Shown here: piece by piece, positions 49,880-57,125 of the stretch
Position numbering within the stretch: position 1 is the stretch's first letter
Layout of the letters: the number at the start of each line of letters is the position of its first letter
Origin: Rhodothermales bacterium
GTDB lineage: Bacteria; Bacteroidota; Rhodothermia; Rhodothermales; UBA10348
Length of the DNA stretch: 64,000 bases
Assembly (NCBI GenBank): GCA_024711125.1
Contig: JANJTM010000068.1
Span: 62,001-126,000, forward strand
Reading direction: 5' to 3'
Position numbers and translations under genes: made by a program
Notes under the pieces: generated by a model
What the model saw: the letters and a program-made list of their open reading frames with translations, nothing else
Databases searched by the model: none
Told to the model about the DNA's origin: nothing

Positions 49880-50914
49880 TCACGCGGCAGGCAACCGGAC
49901 GGTGAAGGCGGCTCCGCTGCCCGGTTCACTCTCGACCGTCATGCTGCCGCCGTGCCCCTGCGTCACGATGTCGTACGAAAGCGAAAGCCCGAGGCCGGTT
50001 CCGGCCCCGGTCGGCTTCGTCGTGAAGAACGGCTCGAAGATCTTCGCCCGGATCTCCTCGGGGATGCCCGGCCCGTTGTCGACGACGCGTATCTCGACGT
50101 GCGATGCCGTGCGCAGCGTGGCGACACGCACTTCGGGTTCGAAGCCGGGACCGGTGCGCGCCGCGTGTTCCATCAGCGCGTCGAACGCGTTGCCGAGCAG
50201 GTTGAGCAGGACACGCCCGATCGCCTGCGGCACGAGGTCGACCGAACCCGTTTCGGCGGCGAAGTCCCGCACGATCGAAACCTGGAACGACTTTGCGTGG
50301 GCACGACGGCCGTGATAGGCGAGGTCGATGTGTTCCGCGACGAGCGCGTTGACGTCGGTCGCCACCTTTTCTCCGGCGCCGCCCGACGCGTGCTGCATCA
50401 TCGTGCGCACGATCGAATCGGCCCGCTTCCCGTGCTTCCGGACGGCCTCGGAGTTGGTCCTCAGGTCGTCCAGGAGGTCCCGGAACCGGTCTGCGAGTCC
50501 GGCAGCGGCCAGTTCTTCTTCCAGTTCGCCGAGGAGTTCGAGGTTCACCTCGGCGAAGTTGTTCACGAAGTTGAGCGGGTTCTTGATCTCGTGCGCGATG
50601 CCGGCGGTCATCTGGCCGAGGGAGGCGAGCTTCTCCTGCTGGATGAGCTGCTCCTGGGCGGCTTTCAGCTCGCGCAGCGATTCTTCGAGGCGCGCGTTGA
50701 TCTCCTCGACGGTCTTCCGCTTCTGCTCGAGCTCGGCCACCGACTCGTCCAGGAAGACGGCCGTGGTCCGCTTGATCTTTTCCATGCGCTTGAGGCGGAA
50801 TTCGAGCATTCCGACTTCCTCCTCGAGCGCGCCCATCGCCTGCAGAACGGCTGTCCTGGCATCCGCGTCCAGGCCGGCGACCAGCGCCCTGATGTCCTCG
50901 CGTGGCAGACTCAT
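49880..50914 (-). CDS. Histidine kinase of the FIST operon
   Basis: 344 residues from ATG 50914, which overlaps the stop of the second FIST gene (50911-50914). No membrane segment: an N-terminal coiled coil of about 100 residues (MGALEEEVGMLEFRLKRMEKIKR ... LRELKAAQEQLIQQEK), then HisKA with the phosphorylated H108 in TAGIAHEIKNPLNFVNNFAEVN, and HATPase with N box (LLNLLGNAFDALME), G1 (VVDNGPGIPEE), F (FEPFFTTKPTGAGTGLGLSLSYDIV) and G2. Cytosolic, likely constitutively associated with the FIST proteins. No receiver-domain partner gene is adjacent. The longer upstream frame (to 51232) is antisense-like and rejected. Confidence 0.9.
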   Translation of the reverse strand: MSLPREDIRALVAGLDADARTAVLQAMGALEEEVGMLEFRLKRMEKIKRTTAVFLDESVAELEQKRKTVEEINARLEESLRELKAAQEQLIQQEKLASLGQMTAGIAHEIKNPLNFVNNFAEVNLELLGELEEELAAAGLADRFRDLLDDLRTNSEAVRKHGKRADSIVRTMMQHASGGAGEKVATDVNALVAEHIDLAYHGRRAHAKSFQVSIVRDFAAETGSVDLVPQAIGRVLLNLLGNAFDALMEHAARTGPGFEPEVRVATLRTASHVEIRVVDNGPGIPEEIRAKIFEPFFTTKPTGAGTGLGLSLSYDIVTQGHGGSMTVESEPGSGAAFTVRLPAA

Positions 50915-52053
50915 CGTTCCTTCAGCACGACGCAGGCCGACGTGATGTTGTTGAGCTCGTTGCGGCCGCCGGTGACCCGCGCGATCTCCCCCACCGAGAA
51001 GAAACCGGCCAGCGGGGCGTCCCACAGCGCTCGCACGGTGTCGACCTCCCGCTTCAGCATCGGACCCATGGAGAGCCGCCGCCCCGCGCAGGAGAAATAC
51101 ACGATGGCGTCGGCCTCGGGAGCCCGCTCGGCTTTCATGGCGCGGCAACCGTCGATGACCGCGTCGATGACATCCTCTTCGGGCGGAAGGGAGAACCGGA
51201 TCCTGGAGCCCTGCGGCACCCGCCCGTTGCACATGACCGAACTGGTGGCATCGTCATAGACGAGTGACGGCCGCATCACCGTATTGCCCTCCTCCCGGAT
51301 CAGTTGGGGCGGAAGGGACATGGCGAATTCCTCTATCCAGAATTCCGGCGTGAGCTCTTCGCGGGTACAGGCGCCCGAATACTTGATCATGAGGTCGAGC
51401 GCGGGCTCGCCGTCGATCTCGTGCACCCACATGCCCTCGCTCTTCGTGACCGTCTTGATCGGACCGACCGGCTTCCATCCGCACGTCGCGACCCCGCTGA
51501 CGGCAACACGGTCGGCGTCGAGAATCATCATCAGCACTCCCCGATGAGAGTCGACGTCGGTCGAGAACACGGCGGCGTCGGCGACGGCAGGCTCCATCCC
51601 CGCCATGGCTCCGAAGATGTCGGCCCCGTCGCCCACCACCGATTCGATGCCGGCGATGACGTCCTCGGCGATCGTCTCCATGTGACTCGTCATCACGAGG
51701 AACGCCGGATGTTTCACCCATTCGGCCGCCTTCCGGGCCATTTCGGCCGCGACATCGAACTCGGTGCCCGGTCCCAGGTCCCGGTACATCATCCGAAAGG
51801 CGGCGGGATCGAGATCGGTGAGCAGCACGGCCACCGAGCCCATCCGGTACGCACCCTCGATGAACTCCCCGTACGTGGTACCGCCGAATACCTGGACGCC
51901 GCGGGCGGCGAACAGCGCGCGCAGTTCGGCCCGCTCCCAGGAAGCGGCCGCGAACACGAAGGCCTGGGTCGGCGTGAACCCGTCGGCGACAGCCCGGCCA
52001 AGCCGGTCTTCGAGTTCGGCCGTCGAATCGGCCTGTATCGACTTCGCTTTCAT
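50911..52053 (-). CDS. FIST-domain sensor protein B
   Basis: 380 residues. N-terminal FIST domain (SWERAELRALFAARGVQVFGGTTYGEFIEGAYRMGSVAVLLTD), then a FIST C domain (DAAVFSTDVDSHRGVLMMILDADRVAVSGVATCGWKPVGPIKTVTKSEGMWVHEIDGEPALDLMIKYSG; and YFSCAGRRLSMGPMLKREVDTVRALWDAPLAGFFSVGEIA). FIST proteins are thought to bind small ligands such as amino acids and to signal to attached kinases. Adjacent paralogue at 52050-53192. It overlaps both neighbours by 4 bp (52050-52053 and 50911-50914), so all three should be made together. Confidence 0.9.
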   Translation of the reverse strand: MKAKSIQADSTAELEDRLGRAVADGFTPTQAFVFAAASWERAELRALFAARGVQVFGGTTYGEFIEGAYRMGSVAVLLTDLDPAAFRMMYRDLGPGTEFDVAAEMARKAAEWVKHPAFLVMTSHMETIAEDVIAGIESVVGDGADIFGAMAGMEPAVADAAVFSTDVDSHRGVLMMILDADRVAVSGVATCGWKPVGPIKTVTKSEGMWVHEIDGEPALDLMIKYSGACTREELTPEFWIEEFAMSLPPQLIREEGNTVMRPSLVYDDATSSVMCNGRVPQGSRIRFSLPPEEDVIDAVIDGCRAMKAERAPEADAIVYFSCAGRRLSMGPMLKREVDTVRALWDAPLAGFFSVGEIARVTGGRNELNNITSACVVLKER

Positions 52054-53192
52054 GCTTCCACCTCCCTGAGCAGGACGCAGCAGGACGTCAGTGCATTGAA
52101 TTCCAGGCTGCCGCCCGTGGCCCGCGCCATCTCGCCGCTCGAGAGCAGGCCCACCATCGAGGATCCCACCTGCCGGGCGGCCTGGCGGATTTCCCGGTTC
52201 ATCCTCGGGCCCAGCGAATTGTGCCGACCTACGCAGGTGAAGTAGACGGTCGCCTCGACCTCCCCGAACGACCGTTGCAGATCCCGCACTTCCTCCAGGA
52301 CCGATTCGATGACGTCGTCATCCGGTTCGATGGAAAAGCGCACCCGGTCGCCTTCCCGCATCTCGCCCGTGCACATGACCGACCGGGTCTGCTCGTCGAA
52401 TACCAGTGCCGGTCGCATGATGGGATCTCCCTTCTCGCGCTGCAACTGCAGCGGGAGCGTATTGACCTCCAGCTCCCAGTTCTTGGGATCGCTCAGATCC
52501 ATGTCCTCGCGACCGATGTAGCGCAGGATCGCGTCGAGCGCGGGCACGCCGTCGAGCTCGTGGACCCACATGCCCTCGCTTCTCGTGATGACCCGCGAGG
52601 CTCCGACGGCCTGCCAGCCGCACGTGGCCCTCGAGGCCATGCGCACACGGTCCGCATCCAGGATGAGGGTGACCATGCCGCGAACGGTGTGACGCTCCTC
52701 GGTGAACGCGAAGTTCTCCTGGTTGAGCAGGTCCATGCCGGCGCCGGCGCCCGCCAGTTCCACCTCCGGGCCCAAGAGGGACTCGAACGTATGTACGATG
52801 GCCTCTCCGTTGGTCCTGAGATCGGCCGTCAGAATCATGAACGAAGGCCGCTCGAACCGCTCCCTGGCTGCCTGGACCACCTGTGCGGTGACCTTCGTTT
52901 CGTCTCCGGGTTCGAAGTCGTCGACCCGGAGATCGAACCGATCCCTGGCCATGTCCATGAGGAGCACGGCGATCGTTCCGTCCCGGATGTCGCCCTCGGT
53001 GAACTCACCCCATGAACTGGACCCGAAGACCGAAATTCCGTGTCGCGCGAAGGCCTGCTGAACGCGGGAGCGGTCATGCCTTATCCCCATGAATACGACG
53101 GCCAACGTGGGGCGAAAATCCGCGGTGGCCACCGAGGACAGCCAGGAATCCAGGGCTTCGACCTGGTCGAATTGATGGCTGCGCGATTTCAT
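52050..53192 (-). CDS. FIST-domain sensor protein A
   Basis: 380 residues from ATG 53192, paralogue of FIST B with the same length and layout: N-terminal FIST (VVFMGIRHDRSRVQQAFARHGISVFGSSSWGEFTEGDIRDGTIAVLLMD), FIST C (GMVTLILDADRVRMASRATCGWQAVGASRVITRSEGMWVHELDGVPALDAILRYIGRED; YFTCVGRHNSLGPRMNREIRQA ... MVGLLSSGEMARATGG). The duplication looks old because sequence identity is limited to conserved blocks. It is the first gene of the operon; a candidate promoter with TTC-N20-TATCCTTCG lies in the 60-bp gap upstream. Confidence 0.9.
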   Translation of the reverse strand: MKSRSHQFDQVEALDSWLSSVATADFRPTLAVVFMGIRHDRSRVQQAFARHGISVFGSSSWGEFTEGDIRDGTIAVLLMDMARDRFDLRVDDFEPGDETKVTAQVVQAARERFERPSFMILTADLRTNGEAIVHTFESLLGPEVELAGAGAGMDLLNQENFAFTEERHTVRGMVTLILDADRVRMASRATCGWQAVGASRVITRSEGMWVHELDGVPALDAILRYIGREDMDLSDPKNWELEVNTLPLQLQREKGDPIMRPALVFDEQTRSVMCTGEMREGDRVRFSIEPDDDVIESVLEEVRDLQRSFGEVEATVYFTCVGRHNSLGPRMNREIRQAARQVGSSMVGLLSSGEMARATGGSLEFNALTSCCVLLREVEA

Positions 53193-53219
53193 GGACCCGG
53201 CGGCGTGGATGGAAGGCGT

Positions 53220-53251
53220 CGAAGGATACGCAAACCGCCGCGGACTGCGAA
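53220..53251 (-). promoter_or_regulatory. Candidate promoter of the FIST operon
   Basis: Minus strand: TTC (53251-53249), 20 bases, TATCCTTCG (53228-53220). It lies between the amidase stop and the FIST A start, 27 bp before the ATG. The -33 trimer has one mismatch to TTG. Confidence 0.35.
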
Positions 53252-53252
53252 C

Positions 53253-55823
53253 TCACCGCACGAGGGTCATGGTGCGCGTGGCCGAGCCCGACGGGGTTTC
53301 GAGACGCGCGACGTACATCCCGGTGGCAAGTCCCGTGGCGTCGAAGCGCACTTCATGCCGTCCCGCCGGGTGCAGCCCGTCGACGAGCACCGAAACCTGC
53401 CGTCCCAGGACGTCATACACGACAAGGCGCACCCGGGAAGCCGCCGGTAGCGCGAAGGCGATCGTCGTGGTCGGATTGAACGGGTTCGGCCAGTTCTGCT
53501 CCAGGACGTATCCGCCGGGCAGGTCGGCCGCACTTTCCCCGGCCGTCGAGAACGCGTCGATGAGCTGCAGGTCATCGATCCAGATCGTGCCGGAGGCCGT
53601 GCCGGCGTCGGCCCGCGTGAGCTGGATGCTGTCGATGCGGAGCGTACCCGTGACCGTGCCGTCTCCGATCCACGTGCCGGTCTGCCCGTCGTAGATGGCC
53701 CACGTGACCGGTTGCCATCCGTACCAGTCGACGGATGTCCACGGACTGACCTCGTGGTTCGACGCCGCGGTCGCCGGCACGTTGTCGTCGATGGCGAAGC
53801 GGAATTTCGTGCCGCTTCCGTCCCCGAAGACCCAGGCGCGCAACTGCCTGGCGCTGTCGAAGGTGAGCGAACGGGGCGCACCGCCCCCGAGATACTGGCG
53901 GATCAGCGGCTCCGTAGCGGTCGCGTCCCATCCGTACGACAGGCGCATGGCGGTCGAGCCGCCGAACAGCGCGTTCGTCACCTGGGTGTCGGCCGCCATA
54001 GAGGTCTGCGTCGTGACGATTCCCGTCGTCGAGCCGCTCTGCTGCGGCTGCCACCAGTTCGTGGTCACACCGGTCTCGAAGTTGTCGATCGGGGTGACGT
54101 CTTCTTCGAGCGAGCCCGTCGTGAAGCTCAGCGTCTTCTGGTTCGGATCGGGATTCAGGAAGAGGTCGGCAACGCCGGGCGCGACGATGAACCGGTGCGC
54201 GGTGCCGGGAGCGAGTGGCTCGGACGGGAAGAACGAGACGACGCCGCGCTCCCGCACGCGCCAATAGCGCACCTCGCCCGCGACGGGCACGGCCCCCGCG
54301 GTCCGCTCGAGACGAACGCGCGAGAACACGGTGGTCGAGTCCAGGGGCTCGTCGTACACGAACGTGACGACGGGTCTCAGCGCGACGTCCCTGGCGTTCT
54401 GGCGGGGAAACGACCCCGCGATCGCCGCCGGCTTCGTGTCCGGGAAGCCCGTCGTGAACGACATGGCGAAGACGCCGCCCGCCGCACCGTCGGCATCGCC
54501 GTCGAACGGGTGGCCGTAGGCCCCGACCGCGGTCTCGGCGATACGGAGCGTGTAGAACGTTCGAGCACGCAGCGAATCCGGGCGGAAGATCAACCGCCGG
54601 TCCCCGTTGGTCCACGAGAAGGTGCCGGTGGCCGACGGCTCGAGCGAAAAGGCCGCCTCGGTTGCGGCCCGTTCCATGGGCCTCGAGAAATTGACCTGGA
54701 TCGCGTCGGTGACGCGGAACGGGTCCTGTCCGGCCGTCGGGGTCGTCGTCGCGACGGTCGGGGGCACCGTCGAGACGAGCCCGATGTCGTGGTGGGTGAA
54801 CACGCCGCCGGGCGCTTCCACCGAGCCCGTGTACGGCTCGAAACCGGGCGCCTCGGCCGTCACATCGTGCAGCGTGCCCGCGAGTCCATCCAGATAGTAG
54901 AACCCGTTTCGCAGGGCCTGGGGGTCGTTCGAGAACTGGCGGAAGAGCGACTCCCAGGTATCGGTCGTGTACGTGGTGTCTCCGACACTGACGACGGCGC
55001 CGTTGATCGGATCGCCCGATTCGATGTCCCGCACGATACCCGTGACGATCTGTTCGGGCGGATGCGGCAGCCCGTGGAAATCGAGGATGCCCCAGTACTC
55101 GGCCCGCGCCTCCATGCGCTTCCAGTCGGCGTTCATGTTGCGCTGGTTCTGGGTCGGATTCGTGTGGAATCCGGCCTCGCCGAGCGCGCTCGCCATGTTC
55201 GTGTAGCTCTGCACGTAGTTGCGCGAGCCGCCTTTTCCGCTCGAGAGCACGTTGGCACGGCAGCTCGAAACGCCGTAGAAATCGCACTCGCCCCAGATGC
55301 CTCCGTTCGACTTGGGGATACGCATGCCGTCGGCCAGCGAGTTGGCCAGGAGTTGCGCCATGCGCTTGCCGCCGTTGGGCACGGCCTCCGACCGGTCCTG
55401 GTACTGCGGCCAGAGCACGAAGAGGTTGTTGGCCTCCGGCCCCGCGGCGTTCGAGTGGATCGACAGGAAGAAGTCGCTGCCGGTCGCGTTCGCGAAATCG
55501 ACCCGCTGCGAGAGGTCCGGATTGACGTCGTCGGTCGTGCGCGAGATGTAGACCGTATCGATGTCGGTCGTCTCGAGTAGTAGTCGACGCAGCTCGAGAC
55601 CGATCGCGAGCACCTTGCGGGCCTCGGAATAGCCCGCGTAGCCCACGTTTCCGTTCTGGCCGTGGCCGGGGTCGAGGAAGATCTTCCAGCCGGAGAGCCC
55701 GGTGACCGGGGGCGCGGCGGGTCGCACGATGGGCTGGGCGACGGCGGAGGCCGGAAATCCGGCGGTCAGTAGGGCGACCCCGAAGGCCGCGGCGAGCATT
55801 CTCGTCTTCATGGCGCGGCTCAT
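53253..55823 (-). CDS. T9SS-exported N-acetylmuramoyl-L-alanine amidase with Ig-like domains
   Basis: 856 residues from ATG 55823, coupled to the TolB-like gene by an ATGA overlap; ATG 55811 (MKTRMLAAAFGVALLTAGFPASAVA) would leave a compact signal peptide. Amidase_3 domain at about 45-245: zinc ligands H54 (LDPGHGQN), E67 (SEARKVLA) and H123 (SIHSNAAG), catalytic Glu E216 (LGEAGFHTNP). Further on a carboxypeptidase-regulatory-like segment (TGIVRDIESGDPINGAVVSVG), two Big/Ig-type copies (VATTTPTAGQDPFRVTDAIQVNFSRPM; TKPAAIAGSFPRQNARDVALRPVVTF), a carbohydrate-binding-like sandwich at about 590-755, and a T9SS type A domain (YVLEQNWPNPFNPTTTIAFALP ... TLVR). Cell-wall remodelling at the cell surface, or attack on other bacteria; the latter is speculative. 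Confidence 0.9.
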   Translation of the reverse strand: MSRAMKTRMLAAAFGVALLTAGFPASAVAQPIVRPAAPPVTGLSGWKIFLDPGHGQNGNVGYAGYSEARKVLAIGLELRRLLLETTDIDTVYISRTTDDVNPDLSQRVDFANATGSDFFLSIHSNAAGPEANNLFVLWPQYQDRSEAVPNGGKRMAQLLANSLADGMRIPKSNGGIWGECDFYGVSSCRANVLSSGKGGSRNYVQSYTNMASALGEAGFHTNPTQNQRNMNADWKRMEARAEYWGILDFHGLPHPPEQIVTGIVRDIESGDPINGAVVSVGDTTYTTDTWESLFRQFSNDPQALRNGFYYLDGLAGTLHDVTAEAPGFEPYTGSVEAPGGVFTHHDIGLVSTVPPTVATTTPTAGQDPFRVTDAIQVNFSRPMERAATEAAFSLEPSATGTFSWTNGDRRLIFRPDSLRARTFYTLRIAETAVGAYGHPFDGDADGAAGGVFAMSFTTGFPDTKPAAIAGSFPRQNARDVALRPVVTFVYDEPLDSTTVFSRVRLERTAGAVPVAGEVRYWRVRERGVVSFFPSEPLAPGTAHRFIVAPGVADLFLNPDPNQKTLSFTTGSLEEDVTPIDNFETGVTTNWWQPQQSGSTTGIVTTQTSMAADTQVTNALFGGSTAMRLSYGWDATATEPLIRQYLGGGAPRSLTFDSARQLRAWVFGDGSGTKFRFAIDDNVPATAASNHEVSPWTSVDWYGWQPVTWAIYDGQTGTWIGDGTVTGTLRIDSIQLTRADAGTASGTIWIDDLQLIDAFSTAGESAADLPGGYVLEQNWPNPFNPTTTIAFALPAASRVRLVVYDVLGRQVSVLVDGLHPAGRHEVRFDATGLATGMYVARLETPSGSATRTMTLVR

Positions 55824-56794
55824 CGGGCGACGGGGAGGAGGTAGATCACACCGTCGACGAGGTCGTCGTAGGCGATGCGCGTTCCGTCCGGGGACCAGGA
55901 CGGGTTCATTTCGAGGCGGTCTGCCGTGTCGGTGAGTCGAACCTCGGCCGAGCCGTCGGCGCGCACGGCCCACAGGTCGCTCGCGGTGAAGCGCTCCCCG
56001 TCGTCCTCGGTGCGCATCAGGACGAGCCAGCTTCCGTCCGGAGACCACTGTGGGCGGTTGCCCGGGCCGACGTCGACCGGCGTGGCCTCGAGGTCGTCGA
56101 GGCTCACGATGTGCACGTTGCCTCCGACCACTTCGAATGCGGCCGCGCGGCCGTCGGGCGACGCGGCGAGGTTGATCAGCGCCTGCCCCTCGAAGACGTC
56201 GAGCCGGCGCATCGCGCCGGTCGTCGCGTCGGCCAGCATCAGCCGGGCGTCGTCCAGGACCAGGAACCGGTCGGGACGGCCGGCCTTGGCCGCCGTCGGG
56301 GGAAGGGGCGTGCGGAAGGACGCGACGGTCTGGTCCGTGGGGAGGGCGACTTCCGTGCCGCCCGGCACGAAGACCGGGAGCGCCGCGAAGGTCGAGCGTG
56401 GGGCGACGACCTCGGTTTCGGCCGCCGTCGTGGCATCGTAGAGGCGCACCGACTGCGTACGCCGGCCGTCTGCCTGCCGGACCGTGCGGGCGAGGAGCGC
56501 CGAACCGTCGGGGCTCCAGGCGAAGCCGAAGCCGGCCGAAGCCGCGTCGGTGACACGGCGGGAGCGCCCGGAATCGAGGTCGTGGACCCACAGGCCCGCG
56601 AAGCCTTCGCTGGTGAAGGCAAGGCGGCTTCCGTCGGGCGAGAAGCGGGGATGGGAATAGGGGCCGTCGTCGGTGCCGGTGACGCGCTCGGGGGCGCCAG
56701 TGGCCCGGGGCAGGCCCTGCGCGCGGGCGCCGGTCGCGAGGAGCAGGAGGGAGAAGGCGGCCGGAAGGGCGGCGGCCCGGATCGGAAGGCGCAT
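55820..56794 (-). CDS. TolB-like WD40/PD40 beta-propeller protein, secreted
   Basis: 324 residues from ATG 56794 with signal peptide (RAAALPAAFSLLLLATGARAQ). PD40 repeats: YSHPRFSPDGSRLAFTSEGFAGLWVHDLDSG, FGFAWSPDGSALLAR, RPQWSPDGSWLVLMRTEDDG, EMNPSWSPDGTRIAYDDLVDG. These form a TolB-like propeller without the TolB N-terminal domain. It may help outer-membrane assembly or bind a peptidoglycan partner; cotranscription with the amidase (4-bp overlap) supports the second. The upstream region carries the 52-bp repeat locus B. Confidence 0.85.
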   Translation of the reverse strand: MRLPIRAAALPAAFSLLLLATGARAQGLPRATGAPERVTGTDDGPYSHPRFSPDGSRLAFTSEGFAGLWVHDLDSGRSRRVTDAASAGFGFAWSPDGSALLARTVRQADGRRTQSVRLYDATTAAETEVVAPRSTFAALPVFVPGGTEVALPTDQTVASFRTPLPPTAAKAGRPDRFLVLDDARLMLADATTGAMRRLDVFEGQALINLAASPDGRAAAFEVVGGNVHIVSLDDLEATPVDVGPGNRPQWSPDGSWLVLMRTEDDGERFTASDLWAVRADGSAEVRLTDTADRLEMNPSWSPDGTRIAYDDLVDGVIYLLPVAR

Positions 56795-57125
56795 GGAAAC
56801 GGGGTCGGTTCGAGCCCCTACCTACCCCTCGCCGGCGGCGAGGTTGCCGCCCACGGTTACTCACCGCATCGATCGTGCGCCCACGGGGACAGGAACGGCC
56901 GCTCCCAATCCCCCTTCTTCGGTTCGGAAGAAGCATGAAAGTGGGATTTTGGCTCGGATTCCATGTATTTGGCCCCAAAAACGGGCGAATACATCGACTT
57001 TCCGCCCTTTTACGACGTTTTGACCCCTAAAAGCGGGTGAATACATCGACTATCCGCCCTTTTACGACGTTTTGCCCCCCCCAAAGCGGATGTGGCACGC
57101 AGCCCGCCGTGCAAGCCTGGCACGA
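56795..57125. other. Intergenic region containing the 52-bp repeat, locus B
   Basis: 331 bp between sulfatase copy 2 and the TolB-like gene, both on the minus strand. Most of it is repeat (56945-57090). The remainder near 56800-56935 is GC-rich with no clear promoter. An open frame at 56861-57046 was not accepted as a gene. Confidence 0.55.
56945..57090 (-). repeat. 52-bp tandem repeat, locus B (one full and two partial copies)
   Basis: Read on the minus strand. Full unit: starts GATGTATTCACCCGCTTTTA at 57047, with the 52-bp block AGGGGTCAAAACGTCGTAAA then AGGGCGGAAAGTC. It is followed by a third partial unit starting GATGTATTCGCCCGTTTTTG at 56995 and preceded by a partial first unit (about 57090-57048, missing its GATGTATT start). 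The period is 52. The sequence matches locus A at 29676-29780 in the transcription orientation. Both loci are downstream of a gene stop and upstream of a lipoprotein or secreted-protein gene. Confidence 0.75.

Noticed and set aside
56861-57046. 61-codon minus-strand frame inside the 52-bp repeat, with similar translation at locus A (MYxPxFxG...KVDxF)
   Set aside because: The period of 52 is not divisible by 3, substitutions are not synonymous-biased, and no ribosome site is seen; repeat similarity explains the peptide similarity.
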